Part shown: one piece after another, positions 1 to 8,986 of the stretch
How positions within the stretch are numbered: the first letter of the stretch is position 1
Layout: each line of letters starts with the position of its first letter
DNA from: UBA4416 sp038327195
GTDB lineage: Bacteria; Bacteroidota; Bacteroidia; B-17B0; Aurantibacillaceae
NCBI GenBank assembly: GCA_038327195.1
Contig: JBBQKU010000009.1
Coordinates: 58,470 to 122,469, forward strand
Direction: 5' to 3'
DNA: 64,000 nt
Made by a program: the position numbers and the translations under genes
Notes under the pieces: generated by a model
Told to the model about the DNA's origin: nothing
What the model saw: the letters and a program-made list of their open reading frames with translations, nothing else
Database searches by the model: none

Positions 1-555
1 GTCAACAGCTTGGGTTACGAAACTTTTTTTCCATTCTAAATCTCGCACTAAACCATTTTGTTTTCTTGAAACTAGTCCAGCTGGAAAAATTAATAAAGCA
101 GATTCTTCTCGATATACTTCTTCTATTACACGTAAATATTTTGCTGACGTAGCTCCTAATTTATTTACTGCAACATATATTTCACCATAATTTTTTATGC
201 TCTTCAAAACATCATTTACTAAGAAACGAACGTCTGGTCTAATATCACCAACAGCTTTTATTAATGCCATCCCGTCTAAGCCTCCTAAAGGATGATTTGA
301 AACAATTACTACACTTCCTGTTTTAGGTACAAATTCTGAATTGATAGATTTAACTTTTGCACCTAATTCAATTAATCCTTTTCTGTTAAATTCTAAACCA
401 TGATCATCTTTTAATAGAAGCATGGTTTTATTAATGTCCTCTTCGTGCAGCTTTTTTTTAAGCCAATTTATAGCAAATCTTGGTAACCATTTATATAGTT
501 TGTAAGCCTTTTCTCTTAAAAGCTTGTCTATATCAATAAATTTTTCATTTTTCAT
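1..555 (-). CDS. PlsC-like lysophospholipid acyltransferase, 3' end missing
   Basis: This reading frame is open from the left edge to an ATG at 553-555, giving 185 visible residues; a second ATG lies at 546-548. It shows the acyltransferase NHPLGGLDG box (His88 and Asp94, with five residues between them) and the later FPAG box (157-160) followed by SRKQNG. These mark the PlsC/hemolysin-type acyltransferases that move an acyl chain onto a lysolipid at the inner membrane. The exact substrate, a glycerophospholipid or an aminolipid, cannot be read from this part. It is divergent from the dcw operon, and its C-terminus lies outside the window. Confidence 0.8.
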   Translation of the reverse strand, partial: MKNEKFIDIDKLLREKAYKLYKWLPRFAINWLKKKLHEEDINKTMLLLKDDHGLEFNRKGLIELGAKVKSINSEFVPKTGSVVIVSNHPLGGLDGMALIKAVGDIRPDVRFLVNDVLKSIKNYGEIYVAVNKLGATSAKYLRVIEEVYREESALLIFPAGLVSRKQNGLVRDLEWKKSFVTQAVD

Positions 556-742
556 ATTTGTGGACTCAAAGGTAATATAATTGTTAATATCTCAAATAGT
601 AAAAACGAGTGGTTTTCGAGATTATTAATTTTCTTAAAAAGCTAAAATCTCTTTAAAATTAGCTGTTCTAATCGATTAGTATTGGGTGATGTATAACAAT
701 TATTATTCGAATAATTATTAACATGAGTTTTAATTTTCAACA

Positions 743-782
743 AAAGTGGTAAAAAATGGCATAAAGTGGTAATAAGTGGTAA
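743..782 (+). promoter_or_regulatory. MraZ-type operator, four 10-bp repeats
   Basis: Four consecutive 10-base units occupy 743-752, 753-762, 763-772 and 773-782. Three carry AAGTGGTAA and the second is degenerate (AAAATGGCAT). MraZ is known to bind direct repeats with about one helical turn of spacing upstream of its own gene: TGGGN in E. coli, AAAGTG-like in Mollicutes. The position, just before the -7 box and mraZ, fits autoregulation of the dcw operon. Confidence 0.75.
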
Positions 783-790
783 AATTTTGA

Positions 791-798
791 TATTTTTG
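791..798 (+). promoter_or_regulatory. dcw operon -7 box (TATTTTTG)
   Basis: TATTTTTG matches the Bacteroidota -7 consensus TAnnTTTG exactly and lies 24 bases before the mraZ ATG. The repeats at 743-782 cover the expected -33 region, so a repressor bound there would block the polymerase. Confidence 0.55.
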
Positions 799-822
799 AC
801 ACAATTCTAACCAAAACCACTG

Positions 823-1293
823 ATGTCGAGCCTTATAGGAGAATTTGATTGTAAAGTAGATGCGAAAGGGCGTTTTATGTTTCCTATTAATTTAAGGAAA
901 CAGCTAGATGTTGCTTTTGATCAGGGGTTTGTAATAAACAGAAATCTTCACCAAAAATGCTTAGTGCTTTATCCAATTGTAGAATGGAATAAATTAAATA
1001 AGAAATTAAGTAAACTAAACAGGCTTATAAAAGCTAACGATGTATTTGTTAGAAAATTTACAGGCGGTGCAACTGGCGCTGATGCCGATACAACAGGAAG
1101 GGTTTTATTACCTAAGTCACTTGTTGATTATGCTGGTATTGGAACTGATATTAAAATTTTAGGCAGTAATAACGTTATTGAAATTTGGGATAAAAATTTA
1201 TACGATCAATTCTTAACTCAAGATATAGACATCGAAAAATTAGCGCAAGACGTTTTAGGGAATTTAAATTTTAATGATGGAGATGATGACTAG
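823..1293 (+). CDS. mraZ: Transcriptional regulator MraZ
   Basis: MraZ is a ring-forming DNA-binding protein with two AbrB/SpoVT-like halves that represses the division and cell wall operon. Both halves are visible: DAKGRFMFP at 13-21 and DTTGRVLLP at 89-97, each with the conserved D-x-x-G-R. The length of 156 residues is usual. It is first in the operon and has its putative operator about 40-80 bases upstream. Its 3' end overlaps the long form of rsmH by 20 bases, which suggests translational coupling. Confidence 0.95.
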   Translation: MSSLIGEFDCKVDAKGRFMFPINLRKQLDVAFDQGFVINRNLHQKCLVLYPIVEWNKLNKKLSKLNRLIKANDVFVRKFTGGATGADADTTGRVLLPKSLVDYAGIGTDIKILGSNNVIEIWDKNLYDQFLTQDIDIEKLAQDVLGNLNFNDGDDD

Positions 1294-2194
1294 AGCGTAT
1301 CATGTTCCCGTTCTTTTACAGCCTTGTATAACAAATTTAAACATTAAGCCCAACGGCATTTATGTTGATTTAACTTTTGGAGGTGGCGGACACTCAAAAG
1401 AAATTCTGAAACATTTATCAAAAGATGGGAAACTTTTTGCATTTGATCAGGATGAAGATGCGAAGGCTAATATTCCAGATGATAAACGTTTGACTTTTAT
1501 CCCACATAATTTCAGATACATTTCTAATTATTTAAAATTATATGGCATTACTCAAGTTGACGGTATATTAGGTGATTTGGGAGTTTCTTCTCATCAATTT
1601 GATAAAGGTGAACGAGGGTTTTCAATCCGTTTTGATGCGGACTTAGATATGAGAATGAATCAAAAAAGTCTTTTAACAGCTCATAAGGTTTTAAATACAT
1701 ATGATGTGAAACAACTTACAAATATGTTCAGAGAATATGGTGAAGTTGATAACGCTTTCAAGCTTGCTAATATTATTGTTGAAAACAGGCCAAATGGATT
1801 AATTGAAAGTACAGCGCAATTTAATGAAGTTATTATAAGATGCACGCCTAAGTTTGAAGCAAATCGCTATTTAGCAAAAGTATATCAAGCTATTCGAATT
1901 GAGGTAAATCAAGAAATGGAGGCATTAAAAGAATGTTTAACACAATGCTATAGTTTGCTCAAACCGAATGCAACCTTAGTTATTATGAGTTATCATAGTT
2001 TGGAAGATAGATTAGTTAAAAATTTGATTCGCTCTGGGAATGTTGAAGGCATTGAAGAAAAGGATATTGTTTTTGGTACAGTGAAAAAGTATTTTAAATC
2101 ATTAACGAATAAACCAATTGTTCCTAGTGCTGAAGAAATTGAAGAAAATTCAAGAGCTAGAAGTGCAAAATTGAGAGTAGCGATTAAATTATAA
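1274..2194 (+). CDS. rsmH: 16S rRNA (cytosine1402-N4)-methyltransferase RsmH
   Basis: This SAM-dependent enzyme methylates N4 of C1402 in 16S rRNA and is the usual second gene of the dcw cluster (formerly mraW). The SAM-binding motif is VDLTFGGGGH near residue 32, followed by GDLGVSSHQFD and a late SYHSLEDR motif. Four in-frame ATGs lie at 1274, 1277, 1283 and 1286. The family normally begins close to the YHVPVL segment, so 1286 (MTRAYHVPVL) is a plausible true start; it overlaps the mraZ stop by 8 bases. The stop is directly followed by the ftsL ATG. Confidence 0.95.
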   Translation: MMEMMTRAYHVPVLLQPCITNLNIKPNGIYVDLTFGGGGHSKEILKHLSKDGKLFAFDQDEDAKANIPDDKRLTFIPHNFRYISNYLKLYGITQVDGILGDLGVSSHQFDKGERGFSIRFDADLDMRMNQKSLLTAHKVLNTYDVKQLTNMFREYGEVDNAFKLANIIVENRPNGLIESTAQFNEVIIRCTPKFEANRYLAKVYQAIRIEVNQEMEALKECLTQCYSLLKPNATLVIMSYHSLEDRLVKNLIRSGNVEGIEEKDIVFGTVKKYFKSLTNKPIVPSAEEIEENSRARSAKLRVAIKL

Positions 2195-2635
2195 ATGGCA
2201 AATAAATTTAGAGATAAACCAATACAAACTGAAGTTGAAGAGCTTGAAGCGTTAGACTCTATTATTGAAGAACAGCCTATTGAAGAAAAACCTAAACGAC
2301 AAGGAAAAAAAGGTGTATTAGCGAAAGGTTTATCAAAAGTATTTGGAGGTTCTTTTTTGAGTAATGACAAGGCTGTTGAGATGATTCCGTTCATTTTATT
2401 TTTAGGAGTAATCGCTATTTTTTATATAGCCAATGGATATTATGCTGATGACAAAATTAGAGAGGTTAATAAAACAAGTAACGAAATAAAAGAATTACGA
2501 ACAGAATATATTTCATCTAAATCAGATTTAATGTTTGTGAGTAAACAAAGTGAAATTGCAAAACGGGTTGAAAAATTAGGATTAAAGGAGCCAGTTGTTG
2601 CGCCTATGAAAATTGAGATTGATACAATAAAATAA
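2195..2635 (+). CDS. ftsL: FtsL-like cell division protein
   Basis: This 146-residue protein has a charged, acidic and basic cytoplasmic N-terminus, one membrane segment at about 64-82, and a heptad-like extracytoplasmic segment at about 86-130. That is the topology of FtsL, which joins FtsQ and FtsB to activate FtsW-FtsI. Sequence conservation in the family is low, so the name rests on topology and on its place between rsmH and ftsI. It begins on the base after the rsmH stop codon. Confidence 0.8.
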   Translation: MANKFRDKPIQTEVEELEALDSIIEEQPIEEKPKRQGKKGVLAKGLSKVFGGSFLSNDKAVEMIPFILFLGVIAIFYIANGYYADDKIREVNKTSNEIKELRTEYISSKSDLMFVSKQSEIAKRVEKLGLKEPVVAPMKIEIDTIK

Positions 2636-2638
2636 AAA

Positions 2639-4789
2639 TTGGAAAATAAAAAGGACATATTATCACGTACTTACATTGTATACATAATGCTTTGTGTGTT
2701 TGCTATATCTATTTTATATAAGATGTGTGTTATTCAATTTAAAGAAGGAGAACATTGGAAAGCAAAAGCCGAAGCTTTAACAACCGATTTAAAAACAATT
2801 GATGCGGTTCGTGGAAATATATTTGACGAAAACGGTAATTTACTTGCAACCTCATTACCATATTACGAAGTTGCTGTAGATATTAATGCGCCTTCAATTG
2901 ATAAAAAATTATTTGAAAGTAAAATTGATTCATTAAGTTTTATGCTTGCAAATTTATTTAAAGATAAATCTGCCAATGCTTATACAAAGTTATTGCGTAA
3001 AGCGCGAAAGCAAGGCGATAGATATGTTGTTTTAAAAAGGAATGTATCTTATAAAGATTTAAAAACACTTAAAACGTTTCCGATTTTTAAAAGAGGAAAA
3101 CGTGGTGGCTTAGTAACTCTCCAAACAAATAAACGTGAGCGTCCATTTCAAATGTTAGCGGCCCGTACAATTGGTATGAGTAGAGAAGGAGTAAAGCCAG
3201 TTGGTTTAGAAGGTGCTTATGATTCTATTTTAAAAGGAATAAGCGGACAACGATTAATGCAAAAAATAGCTGGCGATGTTTGGCGACCAATTAATGATGA
3301 GAATGAAGTTGAACCAAAAGATGGAAGTGATTTATATACAACCATCGATATTAATATTCAAGATGTGGCTGAAAATGCCCTATTAAAAACATTGATAAAA
3401 AATAACGCTTCACATGGTTGTGCTATTTTAATGGAAGTAAAAACGGGTAAAATAAAAGCGATTGCAAACTTAGCGCGTGATGGTAAAGACTCAACAGGCT
3501 CTTATTCTGAAAATTTAAATTATGCAATTGGATATGCAACAGAACCAGGCTCTACATTTAAGTTAGCATCTTACCTTGCTGTAATTGATGATTATGATTT
3601 GAGTTTAGAAGAAAAAATTCAAGTTGGAAACGGAGAGGTTACTTATTATAACAAAACAATCAAAGATTCTCATGCTCCAGAATCTTCTACTTTAACTTTA
3701 CAACGTGCTTTTGAGGTTTCATCTAATTGTGCTGCGGCAAAAACAATAATGAAATATTATTCAAAAGATCCACAAAAATATGTGGATAAAATTAATTCAT
3801 TTCATTTAAATGAAAAGCTTGGCTTGTCAATTCCTGGTGAAGCATCACCATTAATAAAGCAACCCAAAAGTAAAGATTGGTCTGGTTTAACGCTTCCACA
3901 AATGAGCTACGGATACGAAACCTTAATTACTCCATTGCAAATTCTTACACTATATAATGCAATTGCAAATAATGGAAAAATGATTCGCCCAAGATTTGAA
4001 GATGAAATAAAAAGAAATGGAGTAACTGTAAAAAAATTCAAAACCGAAGTTATTAGTGAGCAAATAGTAAAACAGTCTACAGTTAATAAAGCTAAAAAAA
4101 TGTTAGAAGGAGTTGTGTTAAATGGAAGCGGTAAAGGATTAAATATTACTGCATTTAAAGTTGGAGGTAAAACAGGAACTGCTCAAATTGCAAATGTTGG
4201 CGGGAAAAAAGTTGCTGGACAAACTTCTTATGGTTATGCTGGTGAAAGAAAATACCAAGCATCATTTGTTGGATATTTTCCTGCAGATAATCCATTGTAT
4301 ACATGCATTGTTGTTATTAACGCTCCAAGTAATGGAATATATTATGGTGGTTTAGTTGCCGGACCAGTATTTAAAGAAATTGCCGAAAAAGTGTATTCTA
4401 CTAGTTTGGATTTTATTCAACCATTAAATAATAAGAAAAATTTATTGACATCTGCACCATCTTCCATTAAATCTAATAAAGATGAATTAGCGTCGATTTA
4501 CAAAACATTTAATCTGCCAACTACCAAAATGTATTCAGAAAGCGTTACATCATCTCAAATTAAAATTGTAAAAGCATATGAAACAATTGAAGGCTCAAAT
4601 TTAGAAAGCCAATTAAAGAAAGGAATTGTTCCAAATTTAAATGGGTTATCAGCTAAAGATGCTTTGTTTTTGCTTGAAAACAGTGGTTTTAACGTAACCT
4701 TATTCGGAATGGGTTCAGTAAAGAAACAATCTTTAGAGGTTGGAAAAAAATTTAATAAAGGAGATAAAATAACATTGATACTAAGCTAA
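2639..4789 (+). CDS. ftsI: Septal transpeptidase FtsI (PBP, with PASTA domain)
   Basis: This class B penicillin-binding protein crosslinks septal peptidoglycan. It has an N-terminal membrane anchor at about 12-30, a PBP dimerisation region, and a transpeptidase domain with all three catalytic motifs: S305-T-F-K308, S361-S-N363 and K511-T-G513. The last roughly 55 residues (VPNLNGLSAKDAL onward) form a PASTA domain. The frame starts with TTG three bases after the ftsL stop. The next ATG would cut into the anchor, so TTG is preferred. At 716 residues it is longer than proteobacterial FtsI because of the PASTA tail. Confidence 0.93.
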   Translation: MENKKDILSRTYIVYIMLCVFAISILYKMCVIQFKEGEHWKAKAEALTTDLKTIDAVRGNIFDENGNLLATSLPYYEVAVDINAPSIDKKLFESKIDSLSFMLANLFKDKSANAYTKLLRKARKQGDRYVVLKRNVSYKDLKTLKTFPIFKRGKRGGLVTLQTNKRERPFQMLAARTIGMSREGVKPVGLEGAYDSILKGISGQRLMQKIAGDVWRPINDENEVEPKDGSDLYTTIDINIQDVAENALLKTLIKNNASHGCAILMEVKTGKIKAIANLARDGKDSTGSYSENLNYAIGYATEPGSTFKLASYLAVIDDYDLSLEEKIQVGNGEVTYYNKTIKDSHAPESSTLTLQRAFEVSSNCAAAKTIMKYYSKDPQKYVDKINSFHLNEKLGLSIPGEASPLIKQPKSKDWSGLTLPQMSYGYETLITPLQILTLYNAIANNGKMIRPRFEDEIKRNGVTVKKFKTEVISEQIVKQSTVNKAKKMLEGVVLNGSGKGLNITAFKVGGKTGTAQIANVGGKKVAGQTSYGYAGERKYQASFVGYFPADNPLYTCIVVINAPSNGIYYGGLVAGPVFKEIAEKVYSTSLDFIQPLNNKKNLLTSAPSSIKSNKDELASIYKTFNLPTTKMYSESVTSSQIKIVKAYETIEGSNLESQLKKGIVPNLNGLSAKDALFLLENSGFNVTLFGMGSVKKQSLEVGKKFNKGDKITLILS

Positions 4790-4866
4790 ACAAAAGTTGT
4801 TAGAATAAAGTTTTTAGTTGTTGGATTTTAGACAACCAAAAATAAAACTCAAACAAAAAATATAAA

Positions 4867-6330
4867 ATGAAATTATTAAGCGACATATTATATAAAACAC
4901 GATTGGAAGAAATTGTTGGATCAACTAATCTTGCAATTTCATCAGTTACTTTTGATTCTCGTCAAGTAAAAAAAGATTCATTATTTATTGCTAAAATTGG
5001 CGTTACCGTTGATGGTCATAATTATATTGATAAGGCAATCGAAATGGGTGCTGCCGCTATTGTTTGCGAAAAGTTACCTGCAAATATTAACGATAATATC
5101 ACATATATAAAAGTTTTAAATTCTTCTGAATCTCTTGGATATATAGCTTGCAATTTTTACGATAATCCTTCTGAAAAATTAAAACTTATTGGTATAACTG
5201 GAACAAATGGTAAAACCACTACAGTTACTTTATTATTTAATTTATTTAGAGGTTTAGGTTACAATGTTGGTTTACTTTCTACCGTTGAAAATAAAATTAA
5301 TAATACTGTAATTCCTTCAACACATACAACACCTGATGCATTGGCATTAAATGAGTTATTGAACATGATGGTTGAGCAAGGATGTCAATATGCATTTATG
5401 GAAGTTAGTTCTCATGCTATTGTTCAACATCGTATTACTGGTCTTCACTTTACAGGCGGTGCTTTTTCAAATATCACTCACGACCATTTAGATTATCATA
5501 AAACATTTGATGAATATATAAAAGCCAAAAAATTATTTTTCGATAATCTATCTCCTGATGCTTTTGCTTTAACCAATAAAGACGATAGAAATGGATTAGT
5601 TATGTTGCAAAATACAAAGGCTAAAAAATATACCTATGGTTTAAAATCAATTGCAGATTTTAAATGCAAGGTTATTGAAAATCATTTAAATGGGTTGCTT
5701 TTAAATATCGATAACCAAGAAGTTTGGATAAAATTAATCGGATCGTTTAATGCTTATAATGCTTTGGTAGTGTATGCAGTTTCTCAATTACTGAAACAAG
5801 ATAAGGTTCAAGTATTGACTACGCTTAGCAATTTAAATTCAGTAGAAGGACGTTTTCAATATATAAAATCTAAAACTGGGATTATAGCAATTGTTGATTA
5901 TGCTCATACGCCAGATGCCTTAAAAAATGTATTAGAAACTATAAAGGATATTAGAACTGGTAACGAGCAAGTAATAACTGTAGTTGGTTGTGGAGGAGAT
6001 AGAGATGCTGCTAAGCGACCAATTATGGCAAAAATTGCATGTGAGTTAAGTAACAAAACTATATTAACAAGTGATAATCCTCGTAGCGAAAATCCTGAAG
6101 ATATTTTAAACCAAATGCAACAAGGCCTTTCGCCAGTTGAAACAAAAAATTCATTAAGAATTAGTGATAGAAAAGAAGCAATTAAAACCGCAGTTGCTTT
6201 TGCAAAGGAAGGTGACATATTATTAATTGCTGGCAAAGGACATGAAAAGTATCAGGAAATAAAAGGAGTGAAACATCACTTTGATGATTTTGAAATTATA
6301 AAAGAACTGTTCGAATTAAATACTATATAA
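4867..6330 (+). CDS. murE: UDP-MurNAc-L-Ala-D-Glu:meso-DAP ligase MurE
   Basis: MurE adds the third amino acid to the peptidoglycan stem peptide in the cytoplasm, using ATP. The P-loop GTNGKTT is at 112-118. The DNPR motif at 403-406, followed by SENP, is the marker of meso-diaminopimelate rather than lysine specificity. The length of 487 residues is normal. A 77-base gap separates it from ftsI, the widest gap up to this point in the operon, and no clear promoter or terminator was seen in it. Confidence 0.95.
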   Translation: MKLLSDILYKTRLEEIVGSTNLAISSVTFDSRQVKKDSLFIAKIGVTVDGHNYIDKAIEMGAAAIVCEKLPANINDNITYIKVLNSSESLGYIACNFYDNPSEKLKLIGITGTNGKTTTVTLLFNLFRGLGYNVGLLSTVENKINNTVIPSTHTTPDALALNELLNMMVEQGCQYAFMEVSSHAIVQHRITGLHFTGGAFSNITHDHLDYHKTFDEYIKAKKLFFDNLSPDAFALTNKDDRNGLVMLQNTKAKKYTYGLKSIADFKCKVIENHLNGLLLNIDNQEVWIKLIGSFNAYNALVVYAVSQLLKQDKVQVLTTLSNLNSVEGRFQYIKSKTGIIAIVDYAHTPDALKNVLETIKDIRTGNEQVITVVGCGGDRDAAKRPIMAKIACELSNKTILTSDNPRSENPEDILNQMQQGLSPVETKNSLRISDRKEAIKTAVAFAKEGDILLIAGKGHEKYQEIKGVKHHFDDFEIIKELFELNTI

Positions 6331-6333
6331 CAT

Positions 6334-7611
6334 ATGTTTTATTACTTATTCCACTACTTAGATCAACACTTCAATTTTCCTGGAGCTGGTGTTTTTCAAT
6401 ATATTTCATTTAGAGCGGCTTTAGCCTTATTGTCATCACTTATCATAACGATGATATTTGGTAAACGGATTATCAGTTATATTCAGAAAAAACAAATTGG
6501 CGAAACAATCAGAGAATTAGGTCTTGCAGGGCAAAATGAAAAAGCAGGAACGCCTACAATGGGTGGTTTAATTATTATTGCCGCTATTGTAATACCTACA
6601 TTATTATTTGCAAAAGTATTTAACGTATATATTGTTTTAATTCTAATTACAACTGTTTGGTTAGGCGCAATCGGTTTTTTAGATGATTATATAAAAGTAT
6701 TTAAAAAAAATAAAGAAGGATTACAAGGTAAGTTTAAAATTGTTGGACAGATTGGAATAGGATTAATTGTTGGAGCTGTTTTTTATTTCCATCCTGATGT
6801 TGTAATCAAAGAAAGAGTTTCTCATAACAGTTCAAGTGGTTATGAAAGTAAGGATTTCGATTTACTAACTGGTGCTCCAAAAGATTTATCTATTCCAAAA
6901 TATGCTGCTACGCCAATTAAAACATTAAAAACAACAATTCCATTTTTAAAAAATAATGAATTTGATTACACACGTGTTTTATCTTTTATGGGTGATAATG
7001 CCGTTAAATACGGTTGGTTAATATTTATTCCGATTGTGATTTTAATTGTTACAGCAGTTTCAAATGGTGCGAATATAACAGATGGTATTGATGGTTTGGC
7101 CGCAGGGACGAGCGCGATTATTGGAGCAACTTTAGGAATTTTGGCATATGTAAGTGGTAACACAGTTTTTGCGGATTATTTAAATATCATGTACATACCT
7201 AACACTGGCGAGCTTGTTGTTTTTATGGCTGCATTTGTTGGAGCGTGCGTTGGTTTTTTATGGTATAACGCTTTCCCTGCTCAAGTATTTATGGGAGATA
7301 CCGGAAGTTTAGCCTTAGGTGGAATTATAGCTGTTTTTGCAATTGCCATTCGTAAAGAATTATTGATTCCTATTTTATGTGGTGTGTTTTTAATCGAAAA
7401 TCTGTCAGTTATAATGCAAGTGTTTTATTTTAAATATCAAAAAAAGAAGCATGGATTAGAGTTTGCAAAGGTGAATCGATTATTTAAAATGGCTCCATTG
7501 CATCATCATTATCAAAAATCCGGATTTCATGAATCTAAAATTGTGATGCGTTTTTTTATTATAGGAATCATGTTAGCAGCATTAACGATAGTAACATTAA
7601 AATTAAGATAG
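6334..7611 (+). CDS. mraY: Phospho-MurNAc-pentapeptide transferase MraY
   Basis: This integral membrane enzyme transfers phospho-MurNAc-pentapeptide to undecaprenyl phosphate, making lipid I. Visible motifs are GTPTMGG (72-78), the Asp pair D117-D118 in GFLDDY, TDGIDGLAAG (249-258), GDTGSLALGG and the HHHYQKSGF loop. At 425 residues it is longer than the usual 360. The extra length is mainly a polar insertion at about 157-222, a feature of Bacteroidota MraY. It starts 3 bases after the murE stop. Confidence 0.95.
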   Translation: MFYYLFHYLDQHFNFPGAGVFQYISFRAALALLSSLIITMIFGKRIISYIQKKQIGETIRELGLAGQNEKAGTPTMGGLIIIAAIVIPTLLFAKVFNVYIVLILITTVWLGAIGFLDDYIKVFKKNKEGLQGKFKIVGQIGIGLIVGAVFYFHPDVVIKERVSHNSSSGYESKDFDLLTGAPKDLSIPKYAATPIKTLKTTIPFLKNNEFDYTRVLSFMGDNAVKYGWLIFIPIVILIVTAVSNGANITDGIDGLAAGTSAIIGATLGILAYVSGNTVFADYLNIMYIPNTGELVVFMAAFVGACVGFLWYNAFPAQVFMGDTGSLALGGIIAVFAIAIRKELLIPILCGVFLIENLSVIMQVFYFKYQKKKHGLEFAKVNRLFKMAPLHHHYQKSGFHESKIVMRFFIIGIMLAALTIVTLKLR

Positions 7612-7617
7612 AATAAA

Positions 7618-8985
7618 TTGAACTCAATAACAAACATAACAAAACCTCGTATGGTTATTCTCGGCTCTGGCGAGAGTGGCGTTGGCAGTGCTATACTAGC
7701 ACAAGCTAAAGGTTATGACGTGTTTGTTTCTGATAAAAATAGTATACCTGAAAAATATAAAACACAATTAGTAGAAAATAATATTGCATTTGAAGAAGGT
7801 AATCATACTGAGAGTCTTATTTTAAACGCTAGTGAAATTATTAAGAGTCCAGGTATTCCTGATAAAACAGAATTAGTTGTAAAGTTAAAAGAAAAAAAGA
7901 TTCCTGTCATTTCTGAAATTGAATTTGCAGGAAGATATACAAGCGCAAAAACAATTTGTATAACTGGAAGTAATGGCAAAACAACCACCACATTATTAAC
8001 GTATCATATATTTAAAAAAGCTGGTTATAATGTTGGTTTAGCGGGTAATATAGGAAAGAGTTTTGCTTACCAAGTTGCAACTGAAAACTTTGATTATTAT
8101 ATATTGGAGTTAAGCAGTTTTCAATTAGATGGTATGTTTGATTTTAGAGCTGATATTTCCATTTTATTGAATATTACTCCGGATCATTTAGATAGATACG
8201 AATATAAGTTTGAAAATTATGTTGCATCTAAGTTTCGTATAATTCAAAATCAAACAGCAGAGGATTCATTCATCTATTGCGCTGATGATACAGTAATGGA
8301 AGAGTTCATGAAAAAACTTTCTATTAAAGCTGAAAAAATCCCTTTTAGCATCAAAAAAACGATTGAAGGCAACGGCGCCTTTTTACAAGAAAATAAAATA
8401 ACCCTTAATTATAATAATAACCCTAAACCCTTAATCATGACAATTGAACAATTAGCACTGGCTGGAAAGCACAATGTTTACAACTCGATGGCAGCTTCCA
8501 TGGCTGCTAGCATCGTTAATATCAGAAAAGATATTATTCGTGAAAGCCTTGAAGATTTTGTAAATGTTGAACACCGTTTAGAATTTGTAGCTACCGTAAA
8601 TGGTATTGAATTTATTAATGATTCAAAAGCTACTAATATTAACTCAGCATGGTATGCATTAGAAAGTATGGAAAAACCAACTGTTTGGATAGTTGGCGGA
8701 CAAGATAAAGGAAATAATTATGATGAATTAATAGAATTAGTAAACGAAAAAGTAAAAGCGATTGTTTGCTTAGGTGTTGATAATAAAAAAATTATCAAAG
8801 CATTTAAAAAATCTGTTGATACAATTATGGAGGCATCTTCTGCAGTTGAAGCGGTTGCAATGGCTTATAAATTAGCAAGTAAAGGTGATGCTGTATTATT
8901 ATCGCCAGCATGCGCTAGTTTCGACATGTTTAAAAATTACGAAGATAGAGGTGTTCAATTTAAATCAGCAGTAAGAGGTTTATAA
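7618..8985 (+). CDS. murD: UDP-MurNAc-L-Ala:D-glutamate ligase MurD
   Basis: MurD adds D-glutamate to UDP-MurNAc-L-alanine. The three domains are intact: a Rossmann-like N-terminus (VILGSGESGVGSA), a central ATPase with P-loop GSNGKTT at 117-123, and a C-terminal domain with NDSKATN (334-340) and SPACASFD. The longest frame begins with TTG at 7618; an ATG at 7651 would give MVILGSGESG, very close to where many relatives begin, so that start is equally likely. Its C-terminal domain is repeated as a separate protein by the next gene. Confidence 0.93.
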   Translation: MNSITNITKPRMVILGSGESGVGSAILAQAKGYDVFVSDKNSIPEKYKTQLVENNIAFEEGNHTESLILNASEIIKSPGIPDKTELVVKLKEKKIPVISEIEFAGRYTSAKTICITGSNGKTTTTLLTYHIFKKAGYNVGLAGNIGKSFAYQVATENFDYYILELSSFQLDGMFDFRADISILLNITPDHLDRYEYKFENYVASKFRIIQNQTAEDSFIYCADDTVMEEFMKKLSIKAEKIPFSIKKTIEGNGAFLQENKITLNYNNNPKPLIMTIEQLALAGKHNVYNSMAASMAASIVNIRKDIIRESLEDFVNVEHRLEFVATVNGIEFINDSKATNINSAWYALESMEKPTVWIVGGQDKGNNYDELIELVNEKVKAIVCLGVDNKKIIKAFKKSVDTIMEASSAVEAVAMAYKLASKGDAVLLSPACASFDMFKNYEDRGVQFKSAVRGL

Positions 8986-8986
8986 T

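Noticed and set aside
702..715. The 14-base palindrome ATTATTCGAATAAT upstream of mraZ
   Set aside because: It is very AT-rich and occurs once; it could be an operator but nothing else supports it.
1993..2394. Antisense open frame across rsmH and ftsL
   Set aside because: It is opposite two clear coding genes and its translation has the Ser/Leu/Phe bias typical of a shadow frame.
4790..4866. A short stem (GTTGT / ACAAC) in the ftsI-murE gap as a terminator
   Set aside because: The stem has only five pairs and no T tract, and the operon continues.
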